DNA of 64,000 nt. It comes from Competibacter_A sp037045535 (lineage in GTDB: Bacteria > Pseudomonadota > Gammaproteobacteria > Competibacterales > Competibacteraceae). A program made the position numbers and the translations under genes. Numbering within the stretch: position 1 is the first letter of the stretch; each line of letters opens with the position of its first letter. Location: NCBI GenBank assembly GCA_037045535.1, contig JBAOHI010000077.1, positions 83,010 to 147,009 of the forward strand, in the 5' to 3' direction. Positions 54,978-63,003 of this stretch are shown here, in pieces. A model generated the notes under the pieces. The model saw nothing but the letters and a program-made list of their open reading frames with translations. It was not told where the DNA came from and made no database searches.

Positions 54978-56043
54978 GGCTCAATATGGATTCCGGACAG
55001 TTCGCATGGTTACGCCACCAACAGTTGCAGAAGGGGTTTGAGCAAGCCTTTACTCCGGATCCGGACGTTGTGCACGAACTGAAAGAAGCCCAGGTAGAGC
55101 GGCAGTTTTTCTTGTGAAATTCCCCGATGGGGTCGCAACCACGAGCGCAACAACGACCAGACCCCCTCGGCGGTGTTGACATGGACCTCATGGAAGCCGT
55201 CGCCGTCGTCATCGCGGGCGTATTCGCCCCGGCTGTGGCACACCGTCCGATGGTCGAAACCCCACTCTGGCAAGCGGCGGTAAATATCGTATTCATCGGT
55301 ATACACCCGGGTTCCCGGCGCGATGAACCGCTCGATCAGCGGCCGGATCGTGACCTGCCGGACGTTCTCCAGCATCCGGATCACCACCGCCCCGCCCCGT
55401 TGGATCATCCCGAAAATCGGCGGCTTTTCGCTGTCCAGGGTACCGCGCCCGCGTGCCCCCTTCAGCCGGCTCCGCCGACCCCGGCGGCTTTTTTTTTCAC
55501 TGCGTCCGGATGCCCTTTGTGACCGGCCACGACGTAGACTTCGTCGCACTCCACTTCCCCGACCAGAATCGGTTCGGGTTGGCGGGCGACGATCCCGTCC
55601 CGCAACTGCTCGATCTGCGCTGAACGTCATCCGGGTTCAACCCCAACCCCTGGGCAATCTGGGCATTAGAGAGGTTCAAACCCATGAAATACAGACACAA
55701 GATCCATACCCGTAACGGTTGATGACGCCCCGCCCACACCGTCTCGGTCAGATCGTCAAAATGGCGATGGCAACGTTCACAATGCTATTTCTGCCGCGCC
55801 GGTTGGGTGGTATCACGCCCCTGCTTCGTGATCTCTGCCGCGCCGCGGTGCGGACAACGGACCCCGTCGGGCCACCGCAACCAGCGAACGGTTTCGTAAC
55901 ACTGGACATCGTCCAGCAAATTTTGAAGGTTGATCATCGTTGGGGGCTTGGGTCACGTCACGGTGGTTCGGAACCCGTACAGGGTAGCCCCCGCTCGCCG
56001 GCGGGGCGAGCCATCCTCAACAGTCCAGAATCCAGATTGAGCC
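54978..56043 (-). mobile_element. IS1595-family insertion sequence, copy B
   Basis: This has the same 1066-bp length and ends as copy A (GGCTCAATATGGATTCC at 54978; complement of the C/T variant end at 56019-56043). It is inserted into the start of a host gene (56044-56207). Next to its left end is a solo IS630 terminus at 54956. Confidence 0.88.
55010..55937 (-). pseudogene. IS1595 (ISXO2-like) transposase, inactivated copy B
   Basis: Nearly identical to copy A, this one keeps the ATG (55937; MINLQNLLDDVQCYETV). It shares the amber codon after QPARQK. It also has a one-base deletion near 55622 (GCAGATCG for GCATGATCG in copy A) and an A9 run (55490-55498) where copy A has A8. It ends VYTDEYDIYRRLPEWGF to LQLLVA. 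It is not autonomous. Confidence 0.82.
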
Positions 56044-56207
56044 AAACTGATAGGCAGCGTGGCTTCGTCCGACAAGCTCTGCTCGCACAGCTGGGTGGCG
56101 AGCAGGTCGGGATCGACGACGCCATCGGTGGCCACCAGCGTATCTTGGCGGCGGGCTTTGTCGCGCTGCTCGGGAGCGAGCCGAGCGAAGAGGCTTTCGA
56201 AGTTCAC
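56044..56207 (-). pseudogene. Host gene truncated by IS1595 (N-terminal 54 residues)
   Basis: From a GTG at 56207 (AAGGG upstream) the frame reads MNFESLFARLAPEQRDKARR, then QDTLVATDGVVDPDLLATQL, CEQSLSDEATLPISL, and is then cut by the IS1595 end at 56043. The rest of the gene is not visible on the far side (54977 and below). The family is unknown. It shows that the IS insertion destroyed a gene. Confidence 0.5.
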
Positions 56208-56274
56208 GAGCCCTTATCCACGATGGTCGATCCCGAGGTATTCCATCTACCATGACCGAGAATGAATCGGTCAC

Positions 56275-57345
56275 TCAGGGCGTTTCGTCCTCGAAAGTTT
56301 CCAGGGCCGATTCGATCAGCCCCCGCGTGGTGGAATTCGCCATGGTTTTGGTTCCCGAGCCGCTGTCGGCCAGGGTGGCGGCGCTGTCCCGGACGATACT
56401 ACCTTGATAAGTCACCGCGCAGTTGTAGTACGGACAACTGCCGAAATACTCATGGTGGGTAGTGATGGTCACCGTTTGGCTGGGGAAATCGCCTTGATAG
56501 CCAAAGTAAGTCTCGCCCCGGCAGTTCGCCGACGGCGTTTGCGTCAACCGTTCGGACTGGAGGGAAAACTGGCCCTGCGCGTTCACCGTGCCGGATACCG
56601 CCAGGGTCCCGCCCGAATTTTCCGTGCCGCTCAATTGGGAGCCGATTTGGTTCAATCTCAACTCGCTCTTGACCTGCTGGCTGACCGCGAACGGGCAACT
56701 GTTACTGCTTTGTGAGACCTGGGAGTAGTAAGTACCGCTGAAATCGTCGGTGGGGGGATCGCCGGCCGTGCTGATCCGGGTGATGGCAAAGCCCTGGGCT
56801 TCCGTGCGCCATTCCAGCCGGATGTCGTAGGCCTTACCCTCGGCGGTAACGTTTTTCAACAAGAACGATCGGCCATTGAACGTCGCGGAGGCGGCGCTCA
56901 GGCTGACGCTCGCTGGGTCGGAAATGTAGGCGTTGGGGAAGCGGGTGACGTTGAAATCGACCGCCGCGTCCTTAAGCGCGCCTTCCCGATCCACTGCTCG
57001 GATCAGGATAGCGTGCGGGCCGGCGAGCAGGCCCGAATAGTTGAACGCCATCGAAAATCCGGCGTTGGCGGCATTGGGATAGTTCGGATAGGCGTCGCCC
57101 ACGTCGGAACGTCGACCACCGGTGGGGATGGGCGTGAGGAGCGCGCCATCCACGTACAGTTCGACTCGGTCGATGCCCGCCGAACCGACGACCCAGCCGC
57201 GAATATTGGCCACACCGGAATAGGTGTCGTCAGCGGACGGCTCCTCGACCGTCAGCACAATATCACCAGCCCAGACGCTCGAAAGGGACGCCACGCTCGA
57301 ACCGAACAGCAGCGCGGACAGCAAGCTCTTGCAAATCGGATTCAC
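56275..57345 (-). CDS. Secreted protein with Ig-like domain
   Basis: This 356-residue exported protein has a signal peptide ending SSVWAGD. An Ig-like/Big-type domain follows (IRGWVVGSAGIDRVELYVDG, AVDREGALKDAAVDFNVTRF), a form seen in many secreted gammaproteobacterial proteins. The C-terminal half (residues about 200-330) is a beta-rich domain with Cys pairs (NSCPFAV, NCRGE, SCPYYNC). No catalytic motif is seen. It is separated from the truncated gene by 67 bases. Confidence 0.78.
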   Translation of the reverse strand: MNPICKSLLSALLFGSSVASLSSVWAGDIVLTVEEPSADDTYSGVANIRGWVVGSAGIDRVELYVDGALLTPIPTGGRRSDVGDAYPNYPNAANAGFSMAFNYSGLLAGPHAILIRAVDREGALKDAAVDFNVTRFPNAYISDPASVSLSAASATFNGRSFLLKNVTAEGKAYDIRLEWRTEAQGFAITRISTAGDPPTDDFSGTYYSQVSQSSNSCPFAVSQQVKSELRLNQIGSQLSGTENSGGTLAVSGTVNAQGQFSLQSERLTQTPSANCRGETYFGYQGDFPSQTVTITTHHEYFGSCPYYNCAVTYQGSIVRDSAATLADSGSGTKTMANSTTRGLIESALETFEDETP

Positions 57346-57473
57346 GGAAAACCTCCAGGCAAACGCAATCGATCAGGCTGTCGATTCTAAATCCCCAAGG
57401 CGCGCGCGGCCCCACATCTTTTTTTGTTACACTTTATGCTTGCACACAGTTTAATCATGAGCGAGACCACCCG

Positions 57474-57965
57474 ATGAATCAGAATCAACAAGCCTTTCAG
57501 GACTTCTATCCCGACGAACTCAGCCATTGCTACGGTTGCGGCCGGCTGAACGAACAGGGATTGCAACTCAAAAGCTACTGGGACGGCGAGGAAACCGTGG
57601 CCCACTTGGAACCGCGACCCCGTTACATCGCGATCCCCGGTTATGTGTACGGCGGCTTGATCGCTTCGCTGATCGACTGCCACGGTACCGGCACGGCGTC
57701 AGCGGCGGCCTATCGCGCGGCCGGACGCGAACTGGGCAGCGAACCACCGTTCCGCTTCGTGACCGCATCGCTGCAAGTGGACTACCTGCGGCCGACCCCG
57801 CTGGGGGTATCGCTCGAAATTCGCGGCCGGATCGAAGAGATCAAAGGCCGCAAGGTGGTGGTGAGCGCGACGGTGACGGCGGCGGGCGAGGTCTGCGCGC
57901 GTGGTCGGGTCGTGGCGGTGCAGATGCCGGAAAATATGTTGCCGTCGACTGGCAGGGCAGGCTGA
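57474..57965 (+). CDS. PaaI-like hotdog thioesterase
   Basis: This 163-residue hotdog-fold protein starts with the Cys motif CYGCGRLNEQGLQL common in one PaaI subgroup. The core helix GYVYGGLIASLIDCHGTGTA carries the Asp and His expected for acyl-CoA thioester hydrolysis, and VDYLRPTPLGVSLEIRGRIE is the following strand. The substrate is unknown. The promoter region is TTTTTGTTACACTTTATGCT just upstream. It is convergent with the PilZ gene. Confidence 0.88.
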   Translation: MNQNQQAFQDFYPDELSHCYGCGRLNEQGLQLKSYWDGEETVAHLEPRPRYIAIPGYVYGGLIASLIDCHGTGTASAAAYRAAGRELGSEPPFRFVTASLQVDYLRPTPLGVSLEIRGRIEEIKGRKVVVSATVTAAGEVCARGRVVAVQMPENMLPSTGRAG

Positions 57966-57991
57966 CCGTATCTCCGATACGCCGGAGCGGG

Positions 57992-58399
57992 TTAACTTGG
58001 AAAATCACGCGCGAATCTGGCAACCCACTCCATTGCTGCTTCCTCGCCCGAAAGCTGCCGGCCTTCCCGTTCCAGGACTTCCTTCCGGTAGTGATCGATG
58101 TGGCAGATCTGCTCGATCATGCGAACCGCGAATTCGGTGTTCGCATCTTCGAAGCGAACGCCTACGTCGAAATGACGGTTGGTTTTACGGCACCAGACGA
58201 TAGTGCCGGTGACCTCGAATTCCGGTTTGCGGATCGGGATCACGATGCGGATCATGCAACCTCGATCAATGGCGGCATTGGCGCGAAAACACAGCCCGCC
58301 CTGACCGATATCCCGCAAGCGGTTTTTCCAGCGGCTCCCGAGATGGGCGATGCTGTATTCGATGGGAATGTCCGAGGGGTGGCGAATGAATTGTCGCAT
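57992..58399 (-). CDS. PilZ-domain protein
   Basis: This 135-residue protein starts MRQFIRHPSDIPIEY (the first R-x3-R motif variant), followed by RLRDIGQGGLCFRAN (the D-x-S/G-x-x-G motif) and VTGTIVWCRKTNRHFDVGVR, the PilZ barrel that binds cyclic di-GMP. The C-terminal tail is helical. The internal ATG at 58399 is chosen since the family start lies there. It is probably a soluble effector of motility or exopolysaccharide control. Confidence 0.88.
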   Translation of the reverse strand: MRQFIRHPSDIPIEYSIAHLGSRWKNRLRDIGQGGLCFRANAAIDRGCMIRIVIPIRKPEFEVTGTIVWCRKTNRHFDVGVRFEDANTEFAVRMIEQICHIDHYRKEVLEREGRQLSGEEAAMEWVARFARDFPS

Positions 58400-58611
58400 C
58401 GGTCGCACTCCACGCCGCGAGGTTGAGTGGCCCACCCATCCGAGCCTACGGCGGGCGAGTGCTTTGATAACTCAATTATAGGCCCCAGCATTTGCGCCGT
58501 ATCCGCCATCCATCCTCGTGTACCCGATGGCGGTCCAAGAGCGTCGCGGTTCGATTTGCCTGCCCAAGGGAACCCGAACTTCATCATGACCGACAAGGTG
58601 GACAGGAGCGG

Positions 58612-58896
58612 CTACCGTTCGGTATCCGGCGGTTGGACTTCCTGGTTCTGCCCATCGGCCGGCGGTGAAATCTCCTGTCCCATGGTGATAATGCGCGGGT
58701 TCGCGGTGGGGATTCCGGCCTGCCCGGTGAACGGACGGTTGATGTTCAGGCTCATGTCGCCGCCGCGCGAACTGGCCGGACACGGGTCGGCCTGGTAGCT
58801 GATTCGGCCGCTGGGATCGACGCACTTGTTGGCCGCCAGCACCGGCGTCGCGAGCAAACTCAGCACGATCAATCCAGATCCAGTGGGGCATTTCAT
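58612..58896 (-). CDS. DUF4124-like exported protein
   Basis: This 94-residue protein has a signal peptide (GLIVLSLLATPVLAA). It is followed by NKCVDPSGRISYQADPCP, the short motif with two Cys of DUF4124 proteins. The tail is Pro/Gln-rich. The function of the family is unknown. It stands alone between the PilZ gene and the export operon; no other gene is seen in the surrounding gaps. Confidence 0.75.
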   Translation of the reverse strand: MKCPTGSGLIVLSLLATPVLAANKCVDPSGRISYQADPCPASSRGGDMSLNINRPFTGQAGIPTANPRIITMGQEISPPADGQNQEVQPPDTER

Positions 58897-58989
58897 GGCG
58901 TTCTCCGGTTTCGAAATTGATCCGAGCGGATGATTCTAACCCGATCAAGTGCTTGCGGAATGGTTTCGACCAGCCGCGATGATGGTCGT

Positions 58990-60099
58990 TTAATACATCC
59001 GATGGCGAAACAGCCAACCGGCCAAGACCAGGCTGACCAGGCCGATGAGCGCCATGGGCCAGTATTGATCCATCAGCAAGGCGTAGGAGTCGCCTTGCAG
59101 GAACACACCGCGCAGCACGATGAGAAAATAGCGCAGGGGATTGATGTAGGTCAGCCATTGCACCACCTCCGGCATGTTGGCGATGGGGGTGGCAAAGCCG
59201 GACAGGATTATCGCCGGCACCATGAACAGAAAGGCGCCGAGCAAGCCCTGCTGCTGGGTCACAGCCAGCGACGAGATCATCAGCCCGACCCCCACCGCCG
59301 ACAGCAGGAACAACGCCATCCCCAGATACAGCGCGCCGACCGAGCCGCGCAGCGGGATGCCGAAACCATGGACCGCGATGGCCACGATCAGACTGCCTTG
59401 CAGCAAACCGATCAACAATCCGGGAATGGACTTGCCGATCAGAATTTCCACCGGTCGCAGCGGCGTCACCAGCAACTGATCGAAGGTGCCGGCCTCGCGT
59501 TCCCGCGCCACCGACAGGGCAGTCACGATCAGGGTCACCACCAGGGTCAGCAGGCCGACGATGCCCGGCACCACGAACCAGCGCGATTCCAGGTTGGCGT
59601 TGTACCAGGGGCGGATTTCGAGATGCGCCGGTGGCCCGGATCGACCGTGGCGCGCCGCCCAGGCATCGTTGAAATCGGTGACGATGCCGCGCGTGTAGTT
59701 CAGCGCCAGCATGGCGGTGTTGGAGTTGCGCCCGTCCAGGATCACCTGCACCGAACCGCTGCCGCCCGCCAGGATTTCCTGGCTGAAGCGGGGATCGATG
59801 CGCAGGACCAGCAGCGCCTGGCGGTCATCGATCAGGGGCGCGACTTGGGCATCGTGATCGATCCGCGCCACCACCTCGAAGTTGCGCGAGCCCTCGAAGC
59901 GCGCGATCAGCTCCCGAGCGGCGGCGCCCTTGTCCTGGTCGTAAATGGCGATGGAAGCGTTTTGCAGGTCGAAGGTGGCGGCGAAGCCGAACACCAGCAA
60001 TTGAGCGATAGGCGGGCCGATCAGCACGAAGCGGCTGCGCTTATCCCTGAGCAGGGCCAGCAACTCCTTCAGGGCCAGGGCGAGTATGTGTTGCAGCAT
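58990..60099 (-). CDS. ABC-2 type permease (YbhR-like)
   Basis: This 369-residue permease has one N-terminal helix (RFVLIGPPIAQLLVFGFAAT), a large periplasmic domain (residues about 45-165) and five C-terminal helices (VVPGIVGLLTLVVTLIVTAL and others) with the ABC2 motif LLVTPLRPVEILIGK. It pairs with the next permease and a double ATPase as in the E. coli ybhGFSR locus, which exports cations and drugs. It lies 3 bases after the stop of the upstream permease gene. Confidence 0.88.
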   Translation of the reverse strand: MLQHILALALKELLALLRDKRSRFVLIGPPIAQLLVFGFAATFDLQNASIAIYDQDKGAAARELIARFEGSRNFEVVARIDHDAQVAPLIDDRQALLVLRIDPRFSQEILAGGSGSVQVILDGRNSNTAMLALNYTRGIVTDFNDAWAARHGRSGPPAHLEIRPWYNANLESRWFVVPGIVGLLTLVVTLIVTALSVAREREAGTFDQLLVTPLRPVEILIGKSIPGLLIGLLQGSLIVAIAVHGFGIPLRGSVGALYLGMALFLLSAVGVGLMISSLAVTQQQGLLGAFLFMVPAIILSGFATPIANMPEVVQWLTYINPLRYFLIVLRGVFLQGDSYALLMDQYWPMALIGLVSLVLAGWLFRHRMY

Positions 60100-60102
60100 G
60101 GA

Positions 60103-61233
60103 TTACTCCAGGCGCTTGCGAGCCTTGCGACCCAGCACCGCGAAGAAGATCAGCATCATCAGCAGCAGGGCGGCGGCGTTGCCCAGCACCACCGGCCAGA
60201 TATCGCCGGCCAAAAACAGGGTTTGCAAAATAGCGACGAAATAGCGCGCCGGCACCACATGGGTGATGAACTGAATCGGCGCCGGCATCGAGCCGATGTC
60301 GAAAATGAAGCCCGACAGGATGAAGGCCGGCAGAAAGGTGACAAGGATCGCGATCTGCCCGGCCACGAACTGGTTGCGAGCCACGGTGGAAATCAGCAGC
60401 CCCATGCCCAGCGCGACCAGCATGAACAGCGTCGAGGTTACCAGCAATAGCCAGAACGAGCCGGTCAGAGGTACCCCGAACTGCCAGCGGGCCATGGCCA
60501 CGCTCAGCAACATGCCGCCCATGCCCAGCACGAAGTAGGGCAGCAGCTTGCCGAGCAGCAATTCACCGATGCGGATCGGGGTGACCATCAGTGCTTCCAT
60601 GGTGCCCCGCTCCCATTCCCGCGCCACCACCAGCGCGGTCAGCAAAGCGCCGATCAGGGTCATGATCACCGCCACCAGGCCGGGGACCAGAAAGTTGCGG
60701 CTGCGCAGGGCCGGATTGAACCAGACCCGCTGTTCCACCGCCGCCGGCAGGGTCAATTCCTGACCATGGCTGCTCGCGTAGGCTTGCAGCCAGCTTTGCC
60801 AGGCACCCTGGATGTAGCCCGAGGCGATGCGCGCCTGGTTGGCATCGACGCCGTTCAGAATCACCCCGACCGGCGCGTCGCCGGCGGCCAGCAGGCGGCG
60901 GCTGAAATCGCCGCGCAACCAGACGATGCCGTCCACTTGCCGCTCCCGCAGAGCCTGCTCGGCCTCCTGGATGCTGTCGAAGCGACGTGGGCTGAAATAT
61001 TCGGACTGCTGGAAGGCAGCGACGAAACTGGCGCTGTTGGCGTCCGGGCGTTCGATCACCATCGCCAATGGAATGTGCTGGGCGTCCAACGAGACGCCAT
61101 AGCCGAACAACAACAGCAGCACCACCGGCATGACGAAGGCGATGGCGATGCTAGACGGGTCGCGCAGGATTTGCAGACTTTCCTTGCGCACCATCCCACG
61201 CAGACGCATCAGGGCGCCACCTCGTGCGTTCAT
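60103..61233 (-). CDS. ABC-2 type permease (YbhS-like)
   Basis: This 376-residue paralogue of the downstream permease has an N-terminal helix (SIAIAFVMPVVLLLLFGYGV), a periplasmic domain (IVWLRGDFSRRLLAAGDAP), the ABC2 segment LMVTPIRIGELLLGKLLPYF and five C-terminal helices. Its ATG overlaps the ATPase stop in an ATGA junction. The two permeases should form a heterodimer. Confidence 0.88.
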   Translation of the reverse strand: MNARGGALMRLRGMVRKESLQILRDPSSIAIAFVMPVVLLLLFGYGVSLDAQHIPLAMVIERPDANSASFVAAFQQSEYFSPRRFDSIQEAEQALRERQVDGIVWLRGDFSRRLLAAGDAPVGVILNGVDANQARIASGYIQGAWQSWLQAYASSHGQELTLPAAVEQRVWFNPALRSRNFLVPGLVAVIMTLIGALLTALVVAREWERGTMEALMVTPIRIGELLLGKLLPYFVLGMGGMLLSVAMARWQFGVPLTGSFWLLLVTSTLFMLVALGMGLLISTVARNQFVAGQIAILVTFLPAFILSGFIFDIGSMPAPIQFITHVVPARYFVAILQTLFLAGDIWPVVLGNAAALLLMMLIFFAVLGRKARKRLE

Positions 61234-62999
61234 GCCGGTTCTCCGGCGGTTTGCGCCCGCTGCTCGATCAATGCGATGAAGGCGTCCTCCATGGTCGGGT
61301 CCGGCCGTTCGGCGTCGCGAAAGCGCGCCTTCGTTTCCGCCGGGGTACCCTGGGCGAGCACCTCGCCGTCGGCCATGATCACCAACCGGTCGCAGTAATT
61401 GGCTTCGTCCATGAAGTGCGTGGTTACCAGCACGGTGACGCCCTGTTCCGCCAGCAGGTTGATGCGATGCCAGAATTCCCGCCGTGCCAGCGGGTCCACT
61501 CCGGAGGTCGGCTCGTCCAAGAACAGGATGTCCGGTTCGTGCATCAAGGCGGCGGCCATGGCCAAACGCTGTTTATAGCCCAGCGGGAGATCGCCGCTGG
61601 CCATGTCGGCGTAGCGCTCCAGGTCGAAGCCGTCCAGCGCCCAGCGGATGCGTTCCCGCCGCCGCTGGCCCGTCAAACCGTAGGCGCTGGCGAAAAAACG
61701 CAGGTTCTGCGCCACCGTCAGGTTGCCATAGAGGGAAAAACGCTGCGCCATGTAGCCGATGCGGCCACGGGCCTGGGCCGCCGCGCGTCGCAGATCATGC
61801 CCGGCCACTTCGAGTCGCCCCCCGGAGGCCGGCAGCAATCCGCACAACATGCGAAAGGTGGTGGACTTGCCAGCGCCATTCGCGCCCAGCAGGCCGAAGA
61901 TTTCGCCCCGCCGCACCTCGAAGCTGACATCCTTGACCGCGTAAAACTCGCCAAAACGACGCTGGACCCGATCCACCCGGATGACCGCCGCGTCATCGTT
62001 GGCCATGGCCGCCGCCATGGGCAGAGGAGGCGATTCCCCCGTGGTTGCGTCGTGCTCCCCCTGTAGGCGGATGATGAAGGCGTCCTCGAAATTGGGCGCC
62101 ACCGGGCGGATTTCGACGCCCGCCGGTCCCGCGTCCAAGCTCGATAGATCGAGTGGCCCGACCGCGCGGGCTACCACCCGCACGCTCTCGCCCTGGATGA
62201 TGGCGTCCGCCACCGCCGGCAGCGCGGTCAGCCGCATTTGCAGGCGACGCTTGGGGATGGTCGGCGCGTTCACCAGGTAACAGCGACCGGCCAGCGGCTC
62301 GCTGAAGCTGGCCGGTGTCCCCTGGCCCAGCAGCCGCCCCTGATGCAGCAGGATCACCTCGTCGCAGCGTTCCGCCTCGTCCAGGTAGGCGGTGCTGAGT
62401 AGCACGCTGACGCCTTCTTCCCGCACCAGGCGTTGGACGATGGCCCACAGTTCGCGCCGCGACACCGGATCGACGCCGACCGTGGGCTCGTCCAGCAGCA
62501 GCAGCCGGGGCGGCCGCACCAGGGTGCAGGCTAGCCCGAGCTTTTGTTTCATGCCGCCGGACAGCCGTCCCGCCAGTCGCGCGGTGAAGCGCGCCAAACC
62601 GACCATGTGCAACAGTTCGGCGTAGCGTCCGCGTCGTTCGGCAGCCAGCACGCCTTGCAGATCGGCGTACAGATCCAGATTTTCCTGGACGCTCAAATCC
62701 TCGTACAGACCGAAGCGCTGCGGCATGTAGCCGATGGCCGACTGTACCGCCAGCGGCTCGCGACTCACATCCAGATCCAGCACCCGCAATTCGCCGGTAT
62801 CGGCCCGCAGCAGCCCGGCGGCCAGTCGCATCAGCGTGGTTTTGCCGGCGCCGTCGGGACCGATCAGGCCGGTGATCCGGCCCGGCGCGACCGTCAGGTC
62901 GATGCCGTCCAAAGCCTGGATGACGCGGCTGCCGCTGACTAAACGTCTTGCCGAGGCCGTGACAAGCTGAGCGCGGCTGGGAGAGCCAGCGTTGACCAC
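61230..62999 (-). CDS. Tandem ABC ATPase (YbhF-like)
   Basis: This protein of about 589 residues has two nucleotide-binding domains in one chain. Domain 1: Walker A GPDGAGKT (47-54), signature LSGGMKQKLGLACTL, Walker B LLLLDEPTVGVDP. Domain 2: Walker A GANGAGKS (372-379), degenerate signature LPLGYKQRLAMAAAL, Walker B ILFLDEPTSGVDP. The GTG at 62999 is chosen because GGAG lies upstream and the adaptor gene stops 4 bases before; the longer frame overlaps the adaptor. It matches YbhF and the N-terminal part of RbbA. Confidence 0.88.
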   Translation of the reverse strand: MVNAGSPSRAQLVTASARRLVSGSRVIQALDGIDLTVAPGRITGLIGPDGAGKTTLMRLAAGLLRADTGELRVLDLDVSREPLAVQSAIGYMPQRFGLYEDLSVQENLDLYADLQGVLAAERRGRYAELLHMVGLARFTARLAGRLSGGMKQKLGLACTLVRPPRLLLLDEPTVGVDPVSRRELWAIVQRLVREEGVSVLLSTAYLDEAERCDEVILLHQGRLLGQGTPASFSEPLAGRCYLVNAPTIPKRRLQMRLTALPAVADAIIQGESVRVVARAVGPLDLSSLDAGPAGVEIRPVAPNFEDAFIIRLQGEHDATTGESPPLPMAAAMANDDAAVIRVDRVQRRFGEFYAVKDVSFEVRRGEIFGLLGANGAGKSTTFRMLCGLLPASGGRLEVAGHDLRRAAAQARGRIGYMAQRFSLYGNLTVAQNLRFFASAYGLTGQRRRERIRWALDGFDLERYADMASGDLPLGYKQRLAMAAALMHEPDILFLDEPTSGVDPLARREFWHRINLLAEQGVTVLVTTHFMDEANYCDRLVIMADGEVLAQGTPAETKARFRDAERPDPTMEDAFIALIEQRAQTAGEPA

Positions 63000-63003
63000 T
63001 GCG

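Noticed and set aside
58930..60450. 506-codon plus-strand open frame over the two ABC permeases
   Set aside because: Gln/His/Arg-rich composition with no domain; it is the antisense of well-conserved permease genes.
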